A DNA stretch of 64,000 bases from assembly GCA_029721435.1 (NCBI GenBank), contig CM056587.1, forward strand, positions 17,988,667-18,052,666. Direction: 5' to 3'. The position numbers and the translations under genes were made by a program. The stretch's first letter is position 1. The number at the start of each line of letters is the position of its first letter. Positions 20,731-31,997 of the stretch are shown one piece after another. Origin of the DNA: Gymnothorax reevesii (taxonomy: Eukaryota; Chordata; Actinopteri; Anguilliformes; Muraenidae). The notes beneath the pieces were generated by a model, which did no database searches, was not told the origin of the DNA, and saw only the letters and a program-made list of their open reading frames with translations.

Positions 20731-23090
20731 AGCAGTCATTATATCTTATGTCTCTGGTGATGGATCTACCCATTGTAAAATGATGTCACATTCTTCTTAT
20801 GTGAGAAGTTCAGTGTGCACATGCAATGATGAGTCAAAAAAAAAGAAAAAAAAAACACTTTCAACTCAGTCTAAAGAAAAAATTCTGGCTTACGCAGCGA
20901 CCTCTGCCCTTAGGTCATTATAAATGAAACTGAAGATCAGAAAAGGAAGTATCTCACACTGCCACAAGGTCACTTTCAAAAACAACATTACTCAGCACAG
21001 ACTATCTTCTCAATGTTTCCTTTTCCATTCATGTTATCTAAACACAAGCACTTAAAGTGACTCAATGCCGTGAGAATATAATTGCTGTGCAGCTCAGTTT
21101 TAGAGGGTGAACTAAGGAGATGCTTTGGAGGCAAGCATTTCTCTAGTTGTATCTGTATCTTAATTTATTCATGAACTTATTTGTTGATTAATGTATTAAT
21201 TCTTTTGTTAATTCATGGCATCATAAATGCAAGGGATAAAGGTAGCAGATATATTTTGGATATATTTTTGATCAGTTTTTACTCAATCTACAAAATTCCA
21301 CTGATATGTTCACGTTGCGGTGTAACTACCTCATAAGTTTATTGGTTAACAAAAACCTCAAAAAGCTTGAGGATCTTTTTGAGGACAATTAGCATGGATA
21401 GGCTGCAAAGTGAATGACTAAAAGGCAAAGGGCCTAAAAATTAATCCAAGCAGGTTTACTACATATAAAAAGATGAGAATGCCTGAAACTGCACAGCTTG
21501 CTGACTCTGACTGAAAGCTGGATAATTAGACTGGGTATTACACTAACTGAATCCACACATTGGTATGAGGGTGGTATTACCTGACTCATGAGTCAGGCAA
21601 AGTTAATTTCCGAGACGCCTCCTTATCTCACTGCTCACAGTGAGATTCCCACCCATAGGATGCAAGATTGTTAATGCCCTTATCTATGAGAGCCCGGATC
21701 CTTTATAGAATGCAAAGCAGCTTGAATCACCTGACATATGATGGAAATACCTCCATCCTTCATCAAAACAGGATCAGGGCCACATAAAACTGTATGAAAA
21801 GTACTACCTCTCATCCATAACTTATACACAGTGATACATTTCAGACTACATAAATGGAAACAAAACTTCACCGGCTGCCTTAAAAATGTGTGTTAACTCA
21901 ACTAAATGTCAGTTAATTAAGCTTGCAAGTAAGCTTTGTACTAACTCACAATTAGTATTAACAATGGATAACTTTAAGCTTATTTTTTTTGTGAACTTTT
22001 CTGAGTTCAATATCTAAAACATGTACTGACAAGTGAGGTGAAAGAGAAGAAAATAAGTTCACAAAAATAAAATGTTTCCACAGTGAACTTTGACAAAGCT
22101 GATGAGGGTTATCCACAAATGGGGCAGTTGCTTTTCTGCCCAGTAATCCAGTGCAAGTGCGAGGAAAAAAAGAGACTGATATGATTCACAAAGTGTCTGT
22201 AGCAAGTGAAAAGTTAATGAAACCGCTCTACAAGTGAAATATGCAGCCTGCATAATTTTTGTTGCCCACATAGATTTCTGTGAAAAAGTGGCATAATTAG
22301 CTGAAGGAACTAAAGGGTAGGTCAAAGCCAGTTACAACAGGAACAAAAACTGCGTTTAATTTAAGCATGGAGTTTAAAAAAGACCAGGAACTGAATAAAA
22401 ATGACAACCAAGTTTCCAATTAATGTTAATAAATCAGGGTCCAAATATAGTGATCGGGCTGCACAGTTACTTGGTTGGTTGATACGAGTACTTTAGAGAG
22501 GACACAATTTTGCAGCCAGTGAAAAATAAGCAGTTTTCAAAACGGGTGCTATAGGGACACATATGGTCGAAACTAGAATGCCACGCTTCAGCTGAAAGAG
22601 CTTTTGGAATTTACGAATATAGTGCTATTGTTGATTGTTGAATCTCCATGGTTACATTAATCAATAATAACAAACAAATTAAGCTCAAATGGATACCAAC
22701 AGAGCAGATTCTAGGTGTAAGAAGATGACATGATGATGGAATGATGCTTTGAGTCATGTACTGTCAGAGTAGAAGTGTGAAGATAAGAAATTCATTAAGA
22801 TTTGACACATATACAGCATCATGGTGCGTCACCAAATTTTCATCTTTGCAGACATTTTTTTTCCCCCCAAACTAATGCCACGAACATAATTGAATAATAT
22901 GAACAAATATAGCACTGTTCCCCAATGGTTTTAATTAAATAGATGGTTTTGGCACAAACTGTCGTCGCAGATAACCTCGGTTAACATAAATCCAATGATA
23001 AAATGAAAAAGAAACAAAGTACTACAGTCCATATCACCAACAATTAATGATTCTAAAATAGCAATTTAACAGATGGACTGAAAGAAAGGG
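20731..23090. other. no gene recognised
   Basis: AT-rich. Around 21880-22030 there are AACTCAACT/GTTAACTC phrases faintly like the MITE at 12.2 kb but not definable as a copy. Confidence 0.45.
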
Positions 23091-23094
23091 GTAC

Positions 23095-23160
23095 AGGGTG
23101 AACAAGAGAAGGAGGGAGGAATAAAGCAGGAGGGAAAGAGGGAGGGAGAGAGAGAGTGGG
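23095..23160. repeat. polypurine tract
   Basis: GGGAGG/AGAGAG-rich run on the plus strand, about 65 bases. Confidence 0.85.
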
Positions 23161-25455
23161 TTGTTACTTTTTCAGTCTTAATAGTGAGCTCACATACAGT
23201 AGGATCCCCATACAAGCTTCGCTGACCTTAATTGTTTTTTCATTCAGCCAATAGATCCCAGGGTATTGTTTTGGGGTCTGAGAGATCGGGGGACACATGC
23301 TTTACCCAACCCCTGCTACGGCAACAACGCAGCCTCAATTCCCCCCTCGGCTGTGGCAAGTGACCTGGAAAAGATGCTTTGCAGGAAGAGCACTGGGACA
23401 AGATGGCCGAATCCATCTGTTCGAGCGCTGCCAATATACCCTCATGTATTCCATCACACCCGCCTCACGCAGCCAGACAAACCAGTATAAAGAGCGAGGT
23501 CCATACCGGCACGGCTCAGATGATGGACAAGCAGCACAAAGCCGCACTAATTAAAATGGATCTGCGAACGCATTGAAGGCCCACGTGGTCTGGCAGGACT
23601 GGAGTGGGGAATCACTCACAATGCTCTCTGATGCTTTCTGTGTCATACACTCATTATCTCTCGCACCATTAATAGTCTTCTGTATCTCCGAGGAACATGG
23701 TCTAATTTCAAAAGCGGCCAAAAAATACAGTTGCTAGGATTCGAAAACAACTGACCTGCTTCTCCCAGATTATTCATGTTAGTTCAAAGAGGCAGATGTA
23801 GGGGTTATTCACTACAAAGTTGCCAAATTCCTGACACAAAGAGTATTTCAGTTGAATGGATCCCTCTCATTCTGAGCGATGGAAAAGCTCAAAGTGTTCA
23901 GCATGCAATCAAGTAAGTATACAACTGAACTGGAGATTTGGCAATTAAATAAAATTCCAATTCACTAGCTGCTCTGAAGACTGCGCACAAAGGAAAGTTA
24001 TTGACGACTGCTCAATGTTGGAAGCTTTTGTGCACTTAGTCTGACAAAATAACACAAGCTGAATTAGAAAACTAAGGCCAGTCAGCCAAGCACTGATCCA
24101 AGGTCCAACAGCATGCACATATCGCGCAAAGGCTAACGCTAAAACATAACCATCACAAAATGGCAGCAAAAGAAAACATACTGCACTTATTATATAAACT
24201 TGCATAACTACATTATATTTTTTCAAGCAAGTATATACCCTAGGAGGCTAAATAATATCACTGGATGTATCCATCATGCAAGAATGTATTCTACAAACAG
24301 TTCTTTTTTTTTTCTTAACTTAACAAGATGCAAAAGATTATGCAGACTCTTATTAAGCAGTAAATGAAGCATTAATCTGACAAGTTCCCATTGTCCTTCC
24401 CAGTCCAGCAGGGCTGGGCACTTCTACATTAGAGACAAGCCTACTACTCCTGGGTGCCTGCACCCTGTCTTTATCTTTTTCCAAACACATCCGCGCTGAG
24501 AGTAATGCATGTTACGCCACTGTGGTAGTACTTTGGTACTATGGTGCAGTGTCAGCTTTGGTCTTTTGGGGTAGTGAATCATAACTCAGGGCCACAGTGC
24601 TACCCAGAGAGGAAGGGTTTCGGACTGAGGGGCCATCTGTACGTCAAGTGCAAGCCACAGCCTAGAGGAGGAAAGGTTACCTGCAGACTGTCTTTTGCAT
24701 ATGAGAGTGAAATGTCTCACGCCCAGTGCCCTGATCCCATTGGCTCAGCTGTAGGGCTGTGAATGTTAATGCCATCGGTGACTGTGTTTGTGACAGAGGA
24801 CAGGGAATTGCTCTGCTATTAACGACAGCTATGCTCCTCGACGATGAGTCAGAATCGCAAATGCAACTGACCTCTTGGGAGCAGAAAGACCAAAAATATC
24901 TTCAAAAGTCATAATGATATAACATTCTGATGAGGGGAGGAATGCATCTGTAATTTCATCTGGTCTGCGGCGGAATCTTTCCAGAATGTCGACCACACAG
25001 CCAAACAAGAAGAGGACAGGTTTGCAAAGTTATGTTGAAAGCCCCATTAATTTCCTATGATGCGAGCGCCGCTGGACTGACACGCTCTTGGCACACACGG
25101 AAGGCTACATTCACAGACCCTTCACACACAAAAGATTGCCTGTTGTCCACTGTGGCTCAGAAGAGGAATTGTGACCTGCTGTCTTCCGCAAACCGCATGA
25201 AGACATGGGTAATACTGGTGGAAGAATAGAGCTCGCGGTGGGGATGAAGGCGCCTTTTGGGGTTCGGGGTGCGTAGTGCCAGAAACCAGTGGGATGGAGG
25301 TTTTCAGCATCGCTGCGTTTAAAAAAGCTCCGATTCCCCACATGCTTCCCCTAAATAAACTGTGGGAAAGAGATCAGCCGGTCATTGTTGGAAGAGCAGA
25401 AAATGAATTAGACACACACCAGAGGTCAGGACCGTATGGTCTTGTGTGAGGTTCT
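23161..25455. other. no gene recognised; GC-richer islands
   Basis: 23250-23660 and 24540-24870 are GC-richer than the surroundings and contain discrete motifs (ACTAATTAAAATGG near 23548). They are candidates for conserved noncoding elements by texture only. Several short frames are open here on both strands but none has a family signature or good splice borders. Confidence 0.35.
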
Positions 25456-25475
25456 GTGTGTGTGTGTGTGCGCGC
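25456..25475. repeat. short (GT)n repeat
   Basis: About eight GT units followed by GCGCGC. Confidence 0.9.
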
Positions 25476-25605
25476 ACGGTCATGCGCATGTAAAGACCTA
25501 GGAATCAGAAATGATTCCTCAACTTTATTGCTCAATGTCCGTCAGTAGAATTGAAAATAAAAATCCGCTTGCTGGTGATTTCTGAGAATTCCTTTCTTAA
25601 CAACA

Positions 25606-25846
25606 CATTCACATTTTGACTCATCATATAGTGATGCCATCTGACCAAGCGTCAGTATAGAATAAAAAAGGAGGCTTTTGGTGTCCTTATTTGACATTGA
25701 GGGTTAGGGTTTGGGTTAAGGGTCAGGGGTGAGGGCATAGGGCTCGTTTTAAAGAGGCATCAAATAAGGACGCATAAGACTCCTTTCATGTGGTATATCA
25801 ATGTTTGGTCAGGCAGCATCACTATATGACAAGTCCGGATGAGACT
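25606..25846. mobile_element. hairpin MITE with telomere-like loop, copy 2
   Basis: Second copy of the element at 9704-9938, same orientation. Shared landmarks in order: TGACTCATCATAT, TGACCAAGCGT, AGGAGGCTTTTGGTGTCC, the centre GAGGGTTAGGGTTTGGGTTA, CATCAAATAAGGA, TTTGGTCAGGCAGCATCAC, CCGGATGAGACTGGG. The centre is more decayed than in copy 1 (AGGGTCAGGGGTGAGGGC follows). Confidence 0.75.
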
Positions 25847-25895
25847 GGGCCCTTCTTAAATGTTGATCAAAATAACACTGATTACTTGCAATGTG

Positions 25896-26052
25896 GTTCA
25901 TAAGTATTTGGACAGGTTTCACATTAGGATGTTCATACCTACAAAATAAACCACAACACTCCCAGGAACTTTAACCTCAAATTTGTTGCTTTTAAATCCA
26001 GTGCACAGCCAAAACGCAACAGTGTCACAGTCCAAATGCTTGCGGACTGCAC
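25896..26052. mobile_element. Tc1-related MITE
   Basis: TTCATAAGTATTTGGAC at 25897 is mirrored by the complement of GTCCAAATGCTTGCGGAC at 26029. The phrase AAGTATTTGGACAG is a typical Tc1-type end in fish. About 150 bases with no coding capacity, so an internally deleted derivative. Confidence 0.5.
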
Positions 26053-27240
26053 TTCATAAATTTGGAACGGAGTCCCTGACTGAGTAATGGGGATCTGAGT
26101 ACAAACAAAAGACCAAAAGAATGTGCTCAAGGACTTTTCAGCTGGTAGGATGACAGCTCATCTCCTGGGCCAAAATCACCGGCGTCTCTCTGGTCCCCAC
26201 CCTGCAGAGACGGTCTTACTCGTGAGAAGCTCCTCTCCTTTCCCCAGGCCGCCATCACTCATTAGCAATGAAGAGGAGTCCGTTCACTTCCTGTCACATT
26301 CTTCTCCCTCTCCTGCCTTGCTGTTCTTTGGGTATTTGGGAGGGTGGCATTCAACAGTGGGGGAAGTTCAGTGTTCTCATTTGTGACAGACAGTTTGATG
26401 CCATTTGAGTAAGACTAACTGTTTCACCAGTCCCTAGAAGTTGATGACCTCTTAACTAGGCTACAACACTCACGTGATGGTGTTCACAGTGCAACAGACA
26501 GTTAGCTGAGCTCCGCGTGGACTATGAAAGTCAAAATTATGCACAGATGGATTCCACATAATGATTTCCCTGCATTAAATCCCAGCGGCGCACAGTAAAC
26601 TGAAGACACTGATTTAGAAACCAGAACTCAATCAATAGTTTTAGCTGGGCAGACTTTTTTCAGGGGGAAAGAAAACTGCTTTTGAGGTGACTTTAGTCGG
26701 CGTCCCTCGAAAAAGGGGAGGTCAAATTTGATTCGTAGGATGCTGAAGAGACTGCAGGAACCCCTGAACTCCTACCATTCAGCTTGAATTATTCAAAACC
26801 TAGAAATGTGGGACTTGAATAGGTCTCCAGACTGTCAAATAGCATTCATATACTTGTCAAAGACTTCACAAACACCAGCACTGGCACGAAAAACACTAAT
26901 TCTACAAAAGAAAAGCCCAACCCGATGGACCGAGCAGGTTCCACTCCAATGAGACTTCCTGTGAGGAAAAAAAAAAAAGTGTTTCTCTGAGATAATCCAG
27001 TGTGACCGATCCAGAGGTTTAACCACATACAGAATCAAGGACAGGAAACCCTCGCACATCAAACCGAAGAAGCTGAACTGCAGACAGCCTAATGATATCT
27101 CCCAGCATGCTCCACTGATTCAGGCTGCCCTTGGGTCATCATTGCGGTACAGTGGGCAGGATAGTACTAAGCAGCTCTTGGACCATACAAAAAAATACCT
27201 CTCTTAGCTCTGTTTACGGGAGACCTGAAGCCAAATCTGG
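26053..27240. other. no gene recognised
   Basis: No element or exon identified. An A-run lies at 26969-26980. Confidence 0.45.
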
Positions 27241-27242
27241 AA

Positions 27243-27410
27243 AGCGCTAGTTTGAAACGCAGAGGGCTGGCGGTTCAAGCGGCAATGTAGTGATGTCAGC
27301 GCAGCTGTTTGGCCCTTGAAAAAGGCCCTTAACCCCTCATTGCTCGAGGGGAATCAACTGTAAGATGCTGGGGACAAAAACCTCCGCTAAATTAATGCAA
27401 TAATGCAACC
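27243..27410 (+). mobile_element. tRNA-derived SINE (decayed)
   Basis: The head AGCGCTAGTTTGAAACGCAG and GGCTGGCGGTTCAAGC resemble a tRNA-like promoter (the B-box consensus GGTTCRANNCC is partly kept). The body has GAAAAAGGCCCTTAACCCC. The tail CTGTAAGATGCTGG...CCTCCGCTAAATTAATGCA matches the common fish SINE end that reads like TGTAAGTCGCTTTGGA...GCGTCTGCTAAATG. Diverged, so an old insertion. No target duplication is visible. Confidence 0.65.
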
Positions 27411-28032
27411 AATCCAGTTTCCTAATCCTGCTGGAATTTTTTTTGAGGGCCATGTCCAGCTGCAGGCCTTAAGAACTATCAGCACCTTACAGGAGCAGCG
27501 GAAACAGCTCTTAGCGTGGGCTTCATAACACAGCGTCAACCACTTTCTGTCGAGATACAAACCCATTTTTGCTCAGATCCATATCTACAGTTAAGAGGCA
27601 GCAGCCATGGAAAAGCTCTTTAAAAAAAGCCCATGAACACAGCATGCTGATCAGGCCCTTAATAATTCATTGCAGTGGGAACAATGTAGGATGTACTTGG
27701 AGACAATGCACATAAGAGCAACATGTTCCGAGTGTGTCTTTTTTTACACTTATAAATGTTGTGTATTTTTAATAACTTTATTTTAAGGTGCCATTCTGGA
27801 GGGTAATAGAGTTCTACCTTCTGGCAGCCCTAACTTTTCACTCTGGGATACTAGAACACTCATGTTTCTTTAATGAAAGTTTTCATAAGTATTTTACATT
27901 TTTAATGTTTTTAACATATTCTAATGGACTTAGAATTTTTTTTATAATGTCTACTGTCTTTGCAATTTAATATCACATAGATTTCTAAGGAAATCACATT
28001 TTTATTTGGAATGCGTATCTTGATTACTTGTG
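27411..28032. other. no gene recognised
   Basis: AT-rich; nothing identified. Confidence 0.5.
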
Positions 28033-28113
28033 ATTAAGTCTCAGTTATTATAGGGGACCTTACTTGTACTAATTTTCGCTGGAACAAAAATAGAAAGCAG
28101 GCCAGTGGTGCTA
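28033..28113. repeat. dispersed repeat fragment, copy 1
   Basis: An 80-base stretch starting ATTAAGTCTCAGTTATTATA and ending CAGGCCAGTGGTGCT. It recurs with about 80 percent identity at 30096-30174 in the same orientation. The parent element is unknown. Confidence 0.55.
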
Positions 28114-28440
28114 ATTTCAGGCCAGTAACTCACTAGAGCTGGCAAGAGAAAAGGTCTCTTTCCCTGGTACACTTCAAACTGTAAAAAAAAAAAAAAAAAT
28201 CGGTAAAACGCATACCTCTGCCATGCCATATGTTAGTATTACTGGGATGTTCATTTTTCACATGAGTGGAAAAATCATTTTAAAATTTCAGTCGTTATTT
28301 TTTTTTTTGCATGGTGAGGATGATGTAGCAGGCCTGTCAGAGTTTTTAGTAAAATGCTATTTGTTTGGCATTCCTCAGGTACCTGCTTTTTCTCTCAAAC
28401 TGAGATGGGATTAGAAGCCCCCGTGCGTCCTGCATCTAGC

Positions 28441-29112
28441 TTGTAGTTGGGCAGGTCTGCTAGGCGCTACAGTAGTGCAGGTCTGTGAGTTGCTACAGTT
28501 GTGCAGGTCTGGGAGGTGCTGCAATTGAGCAGGTCTGTGAGGTGCTACAGTTGGGCAGGTCTGTGTGGTGTTACAGTTGGGCAGGTCTGTGAGGTGCTAC
28601 AGTTGGGCAGGTCTGTGAGGTGCTACAGTTGGGCAGGTCTGTGAGGTGCTACAGTTGGGCAGGTCTGTGAGGTGCTACAGTTGGGCAGGTCTGTGAGGTG
28701 CTACAGTTGGGCAGGTCTGTGAGGTGCTACAGTTGGGCAGGTCTGTGAGGTGCTACAGTTGGGCAGGTCTGTGAGGTGCTACAGTTGAGCAGGTCTGGGA
28801 GGTGCTGCAATTGAGCAGGTCTGTGAGGTGCTACAGTTGGGCAGGTCTGTGTGGTGTTACAGTTGGGCAGGTCTGTGAGGTGCTACAGTTGGGCAGGTCT
28901 GTGAGGTGCTACAGTTCGGCAGGTCTGTGTGGTGTTACAGTTGAGCAGGTCAGTGAGGTGTTACAGTTGGGCAGGTCTGTGAGGTGCTGCAGTTGGGCAG
29001 GTCTGCGAGATGCTACAGTTGGGCAGGTCTGTTAGGTGCTACAGTTGGGCAGGTCTGTGAGGTGTTACAGCTGGGCAGGTCCGCAAGGCATTATAGTTGG
29101 GCAGGTCTGCCC
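28441..29112. repeat. 26-bp minisatellite, about 26 units
   Basis: Consensus unit CTACAGTTGGGCAGGTCTGT followed by GAGGTG (26 bp). Edge units are diverged (28441-28540 and 29060-29112) and the middle is nearly uniform. A variant trio starting GGGAGGTGCTGCAATTGAGC occurs at 28511 and again at 28797, exactly 286 bp (11 units) apart. Because 26 is not a multiple of three, the array is open in more than one frame and yields apparent repeat proteins. I treat those as artefacts. Confidence 0.95.
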
Positions 29113-30095
29113 GGCAATGGAAACAAAAGGCTGTTTCGATTTTACCAAACGTCATCTGTACATTACACATTATCTCTCCGTAGCCTCTTTTCGTCCCTTA
29201 CAAGTCTTTCTGATTAAAAGCTCTTAGGCTCAGCTGTGTCAGCTCACAGGCCTTCACCGGATCACATCCATTTATCATATTAATTTTGCATTTTTACACT
29301 AAAACTTGGAAGATGAAAAAGCAGGAACTATTCCCTGGAATTGGCCAGGTTGGAGATACCCTTTATAATGAATTTTTCAGTGCATTTCAGTCTTATTTAT
29401 TACAATCTCAAGCAAAAGTCAGATCAAAATTCTCAGTTATGCTCATTTTTTTAGTTTTTTAAATTCTCAGCCAAAGAAAGAAAGCCTGTGTTAGGTTACT
29501 GTTGTAAACTGCAGTTTATCATCAGGGCTGTTGATCCGAATGAAGGTGGAGCTCATTGGCTGCAAAGACTTGTGACCTCAGCGGACAGGGATGAGACAGC
29601 TCCCAGCAGCCTTTGCAACAACAAACAATTAGCACAGTATGTGCAGTCCACAGTCGTGCTCATGCCCTTGAATCCCAAAGGTATACAGGCAGCAGATGTT
29701 TGTACCACAGCATGAATTTCACTCTGGTCATGTTGAAACCATTTAAATTGGACCAAATACATACAGAGTTTCACATTACAAAATAAAATATGCATTCCAA
29801 CAGACTGCAAAAGGTCACTAAGGAATATGCAGAGGAAGAAAGGGCTGCTTGCAAATTTTCTTGGTTACAGTGGTAACCATACTTTTTACCCTAATAACTA
29901 AAATATTTTTAAATGTCAACCCCCAAAAGTTAGGAACTGCACTCTCAAGAATCGAGCCAAAATGGGGAGCAGGATTCTTTCGGTGACTCATTCATCCACT
30001 GCAGATTTAATTCTATGCAAATGCATAATGTATTTTTACTTCTCATTTCCTTTTCATTCTTTATCGTATTATGCTTTGATTGCTTAATTAACAGA
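29113..30095. other. no gene recognised
   Basis: AT-rich; nothing identified. Confidence 0.5.
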
Positions 30096-30174
30096 GATTA
30101 AGTCAGTTATTATCAGGACCCTCACTTGTGCATATTTTGGCTGGAACAAGAACAGAAGCCAGGCTAGTGGTGCT
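30096..30174. repeat. dispersed repeat fragment, copy 2
   Basis: Counterpart of 28033-28113: ATTAAGTCAGTTATTATCAG, TTTTGGCTGGAACAAGAACA, CAGGCTAGTGGTGCT. Only about 2 kb separates the two copies, so either two insertions or a local duplication whose flanks have diverged. Confidence 0.55.
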
Positions 30175-31200
30175 GGGGTTCAACAGGAAGAGAGGAGGTC
30201 TATTTTTCCCGCATGCGAAAACTCCTCCCTCCAATGATCTAAACTCAACTTCTCCAGCATCAGTGCTGCCACCCTGCACTTCTGAAAGAAAGGAATCCAA
30301 AATAATAACAATAAATTGGTTCTTAATCCCAATTACGAGCACAACATTCTGGTCAAGTCTCGTTTTCAACCAAAAGTTACAGGACATTTTTGAATAATGT
30401 CAGACATTTTTTTTTATTAATGCACAAAATTGCAAGCAGTTTTATTCATGCTTATTACCATGTTGTGCACCCAAGCAATGACTCAATGTATTCACCGTTT
30501 CAAATGGAAATGCTGTCCAGTAAAAATGTCAAGCTACTGAATAAACATGATGGCCCGAGTCTTATAAAAACTCAAAGAGCATGGCAGATTTGTTTGCCTT
30601 TCCATGAACACTATCATCTTTGTCAAGGGGTCAGGGCACAATATTTGTTAATTATGTATGTAATAATGACTGGTATGAATACTTTCATATCTTGCATTCC
30701 ACTCCACACAGCATTGATATGATGAAGATATTCACATTTCAGACTGATCTAACATGCAGAGCAGGAGCAAAGGCATTGGATGAATGATAATGTGACTGAC
30801 AGTTCTGGATTATGGTAATCTTATTTGTCAATGTAACATAATTTCAGCTAATAATACACAGATTCTGAATATTTATATGCACAGTGCACCTTCAAGAGTA
30901 TTCTAGGTGCCCTGCATTAGCTATTCCGACAAAACACGGCTTCAACCAGCACATCAACGATGAACGTACTGCGCACATTTCAGCCTCTTATGTCGTGTGA
31001 CCCCGGGATTCTTCACCTCTCACCGTTATTTGCATCCAGAGATGTAGCATTGTTGGATGCTTTTGAATCAATCGTAATAAAAAATACCTTTTGCCATTGA
31101 GATACATGACATGCAACAAACTTATTTTACTGAGCTGTAGTTATAAACAGTGAAATGATCAACTTATGGTCATGTAAATGCTTCCAAGTATATTTATTTT
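30175..31200. other. no gene recognised
   Basis: AT-rich; nothing identified. Confidence 0.5.
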
Positions 31201-31997
31201 ATTTTTGACTGATTGTGCCATCCTTGGTCTTAGCAATCAAATGTTTGCAATAATTAGCAACAAGTCTTTTACATCACTGCAGAAGAATTCCAATTTTGCA
31301 GAAATGTTTTAATTTAGCCACATTGGACGGTTGAGCATGAAGCGCCTGTTTAAGGTCATGCCACAGCATCTGAATCAGATTCAAGCCAGGACTTGGACTA
31401 GGCGATCCCAAAACCTCCATTTTGTTTCTTTTGAGCCATTCACAAGTGGACTTGCTTTTGGGCTTTGGATTACAGTCTTGCGGCATAACCTCACTGCACT
31501 TAAGCCTAATGTCACAAACTGATGGATGGACTTTCTCCTCGAGGATTTTCTGGTGGAGAGAAGAATTCATGGTTCCATCAATTATTATAAGCTCCCAAAG
31601 GTCCGGAAACAGCAAAGCAGCCCCAGACCATCACGCAGCCACCACAGTGTTTGACTGCTGATATGATATTCTTATGATGAGATGCTGTGTTAGCTTTACG
31701 CCCGATGTAACATGATCCATGTCCTCCAAAAATTTCAATCAATTAAATTTGTTTAATTGGTTGATTTAGTAACAAATGGGGCAATTACTTCTTGACATAA
31801 GGCCAGAAACAGTTTGATAGCTTTGTTCCATCAACAAATGAAATCATCATACAAAAACTGTTTGAAATTTTGTGTTTAGCCAGGTTATCTTTTCCTCATA
31901 TTAAAATCAGTTACACAATCTGAAACATCTAGGTGCAACAAATATGCAAAAATAGAAGAAATTAGGAAGGTGGCAAATACTTTTTCACAGCACGGTA
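31201..31997 (-). mobile_element. truncated Tc1-type transposon, same family as 50.6-53.6 kb
   Basis: The right end GGCAAATACTTTTTCACAGC (31972-31991) has the same terminus type as the host element at 50562-53586. The left terminus is missing; recognisable sequence begins near 31205 inside the transposase C-terminus. The middle is deleted: after about 31735 the sequence jumps from the transposase centre directly to the right terminal region. Confidence 0.75.
31205..31737 (-). pseudogene. Tc1-type transposase remnant
   Basis: Minus-strand pieces: GTMNSSLHQKILEE, then a DCNPKPKSKSTCEWLKRNK block, the catalytic-end segment SPGLNLIQMLWHDLKQALHA, and PSNVAKLKHFCKI. In active relatives the segment after S-P-D-L-N-P-I is E-M-L-W, with E the third catalytic acid; here it is Q, and the conserved D of S-P-D is G. 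The frame is broken, and the N-terminal DNA-binding half is deleted. It is the same family as the 50.6-kb host element, judged from the shared order of pieces on both copies. Confidence 0.75.

Noticed and set aside
28441..29112. CRISPR-like array
   Set aside because: The units are directly joined with no spacers, and the window is eukaryotic.
28802..29217. Apparent repeat protein (LQLGRSVRCYSWAGL units)
   Set aside because: Produced by the 26-bp minisatellite; other frames of the same array are also open, and no start context or splice sites support a gene.
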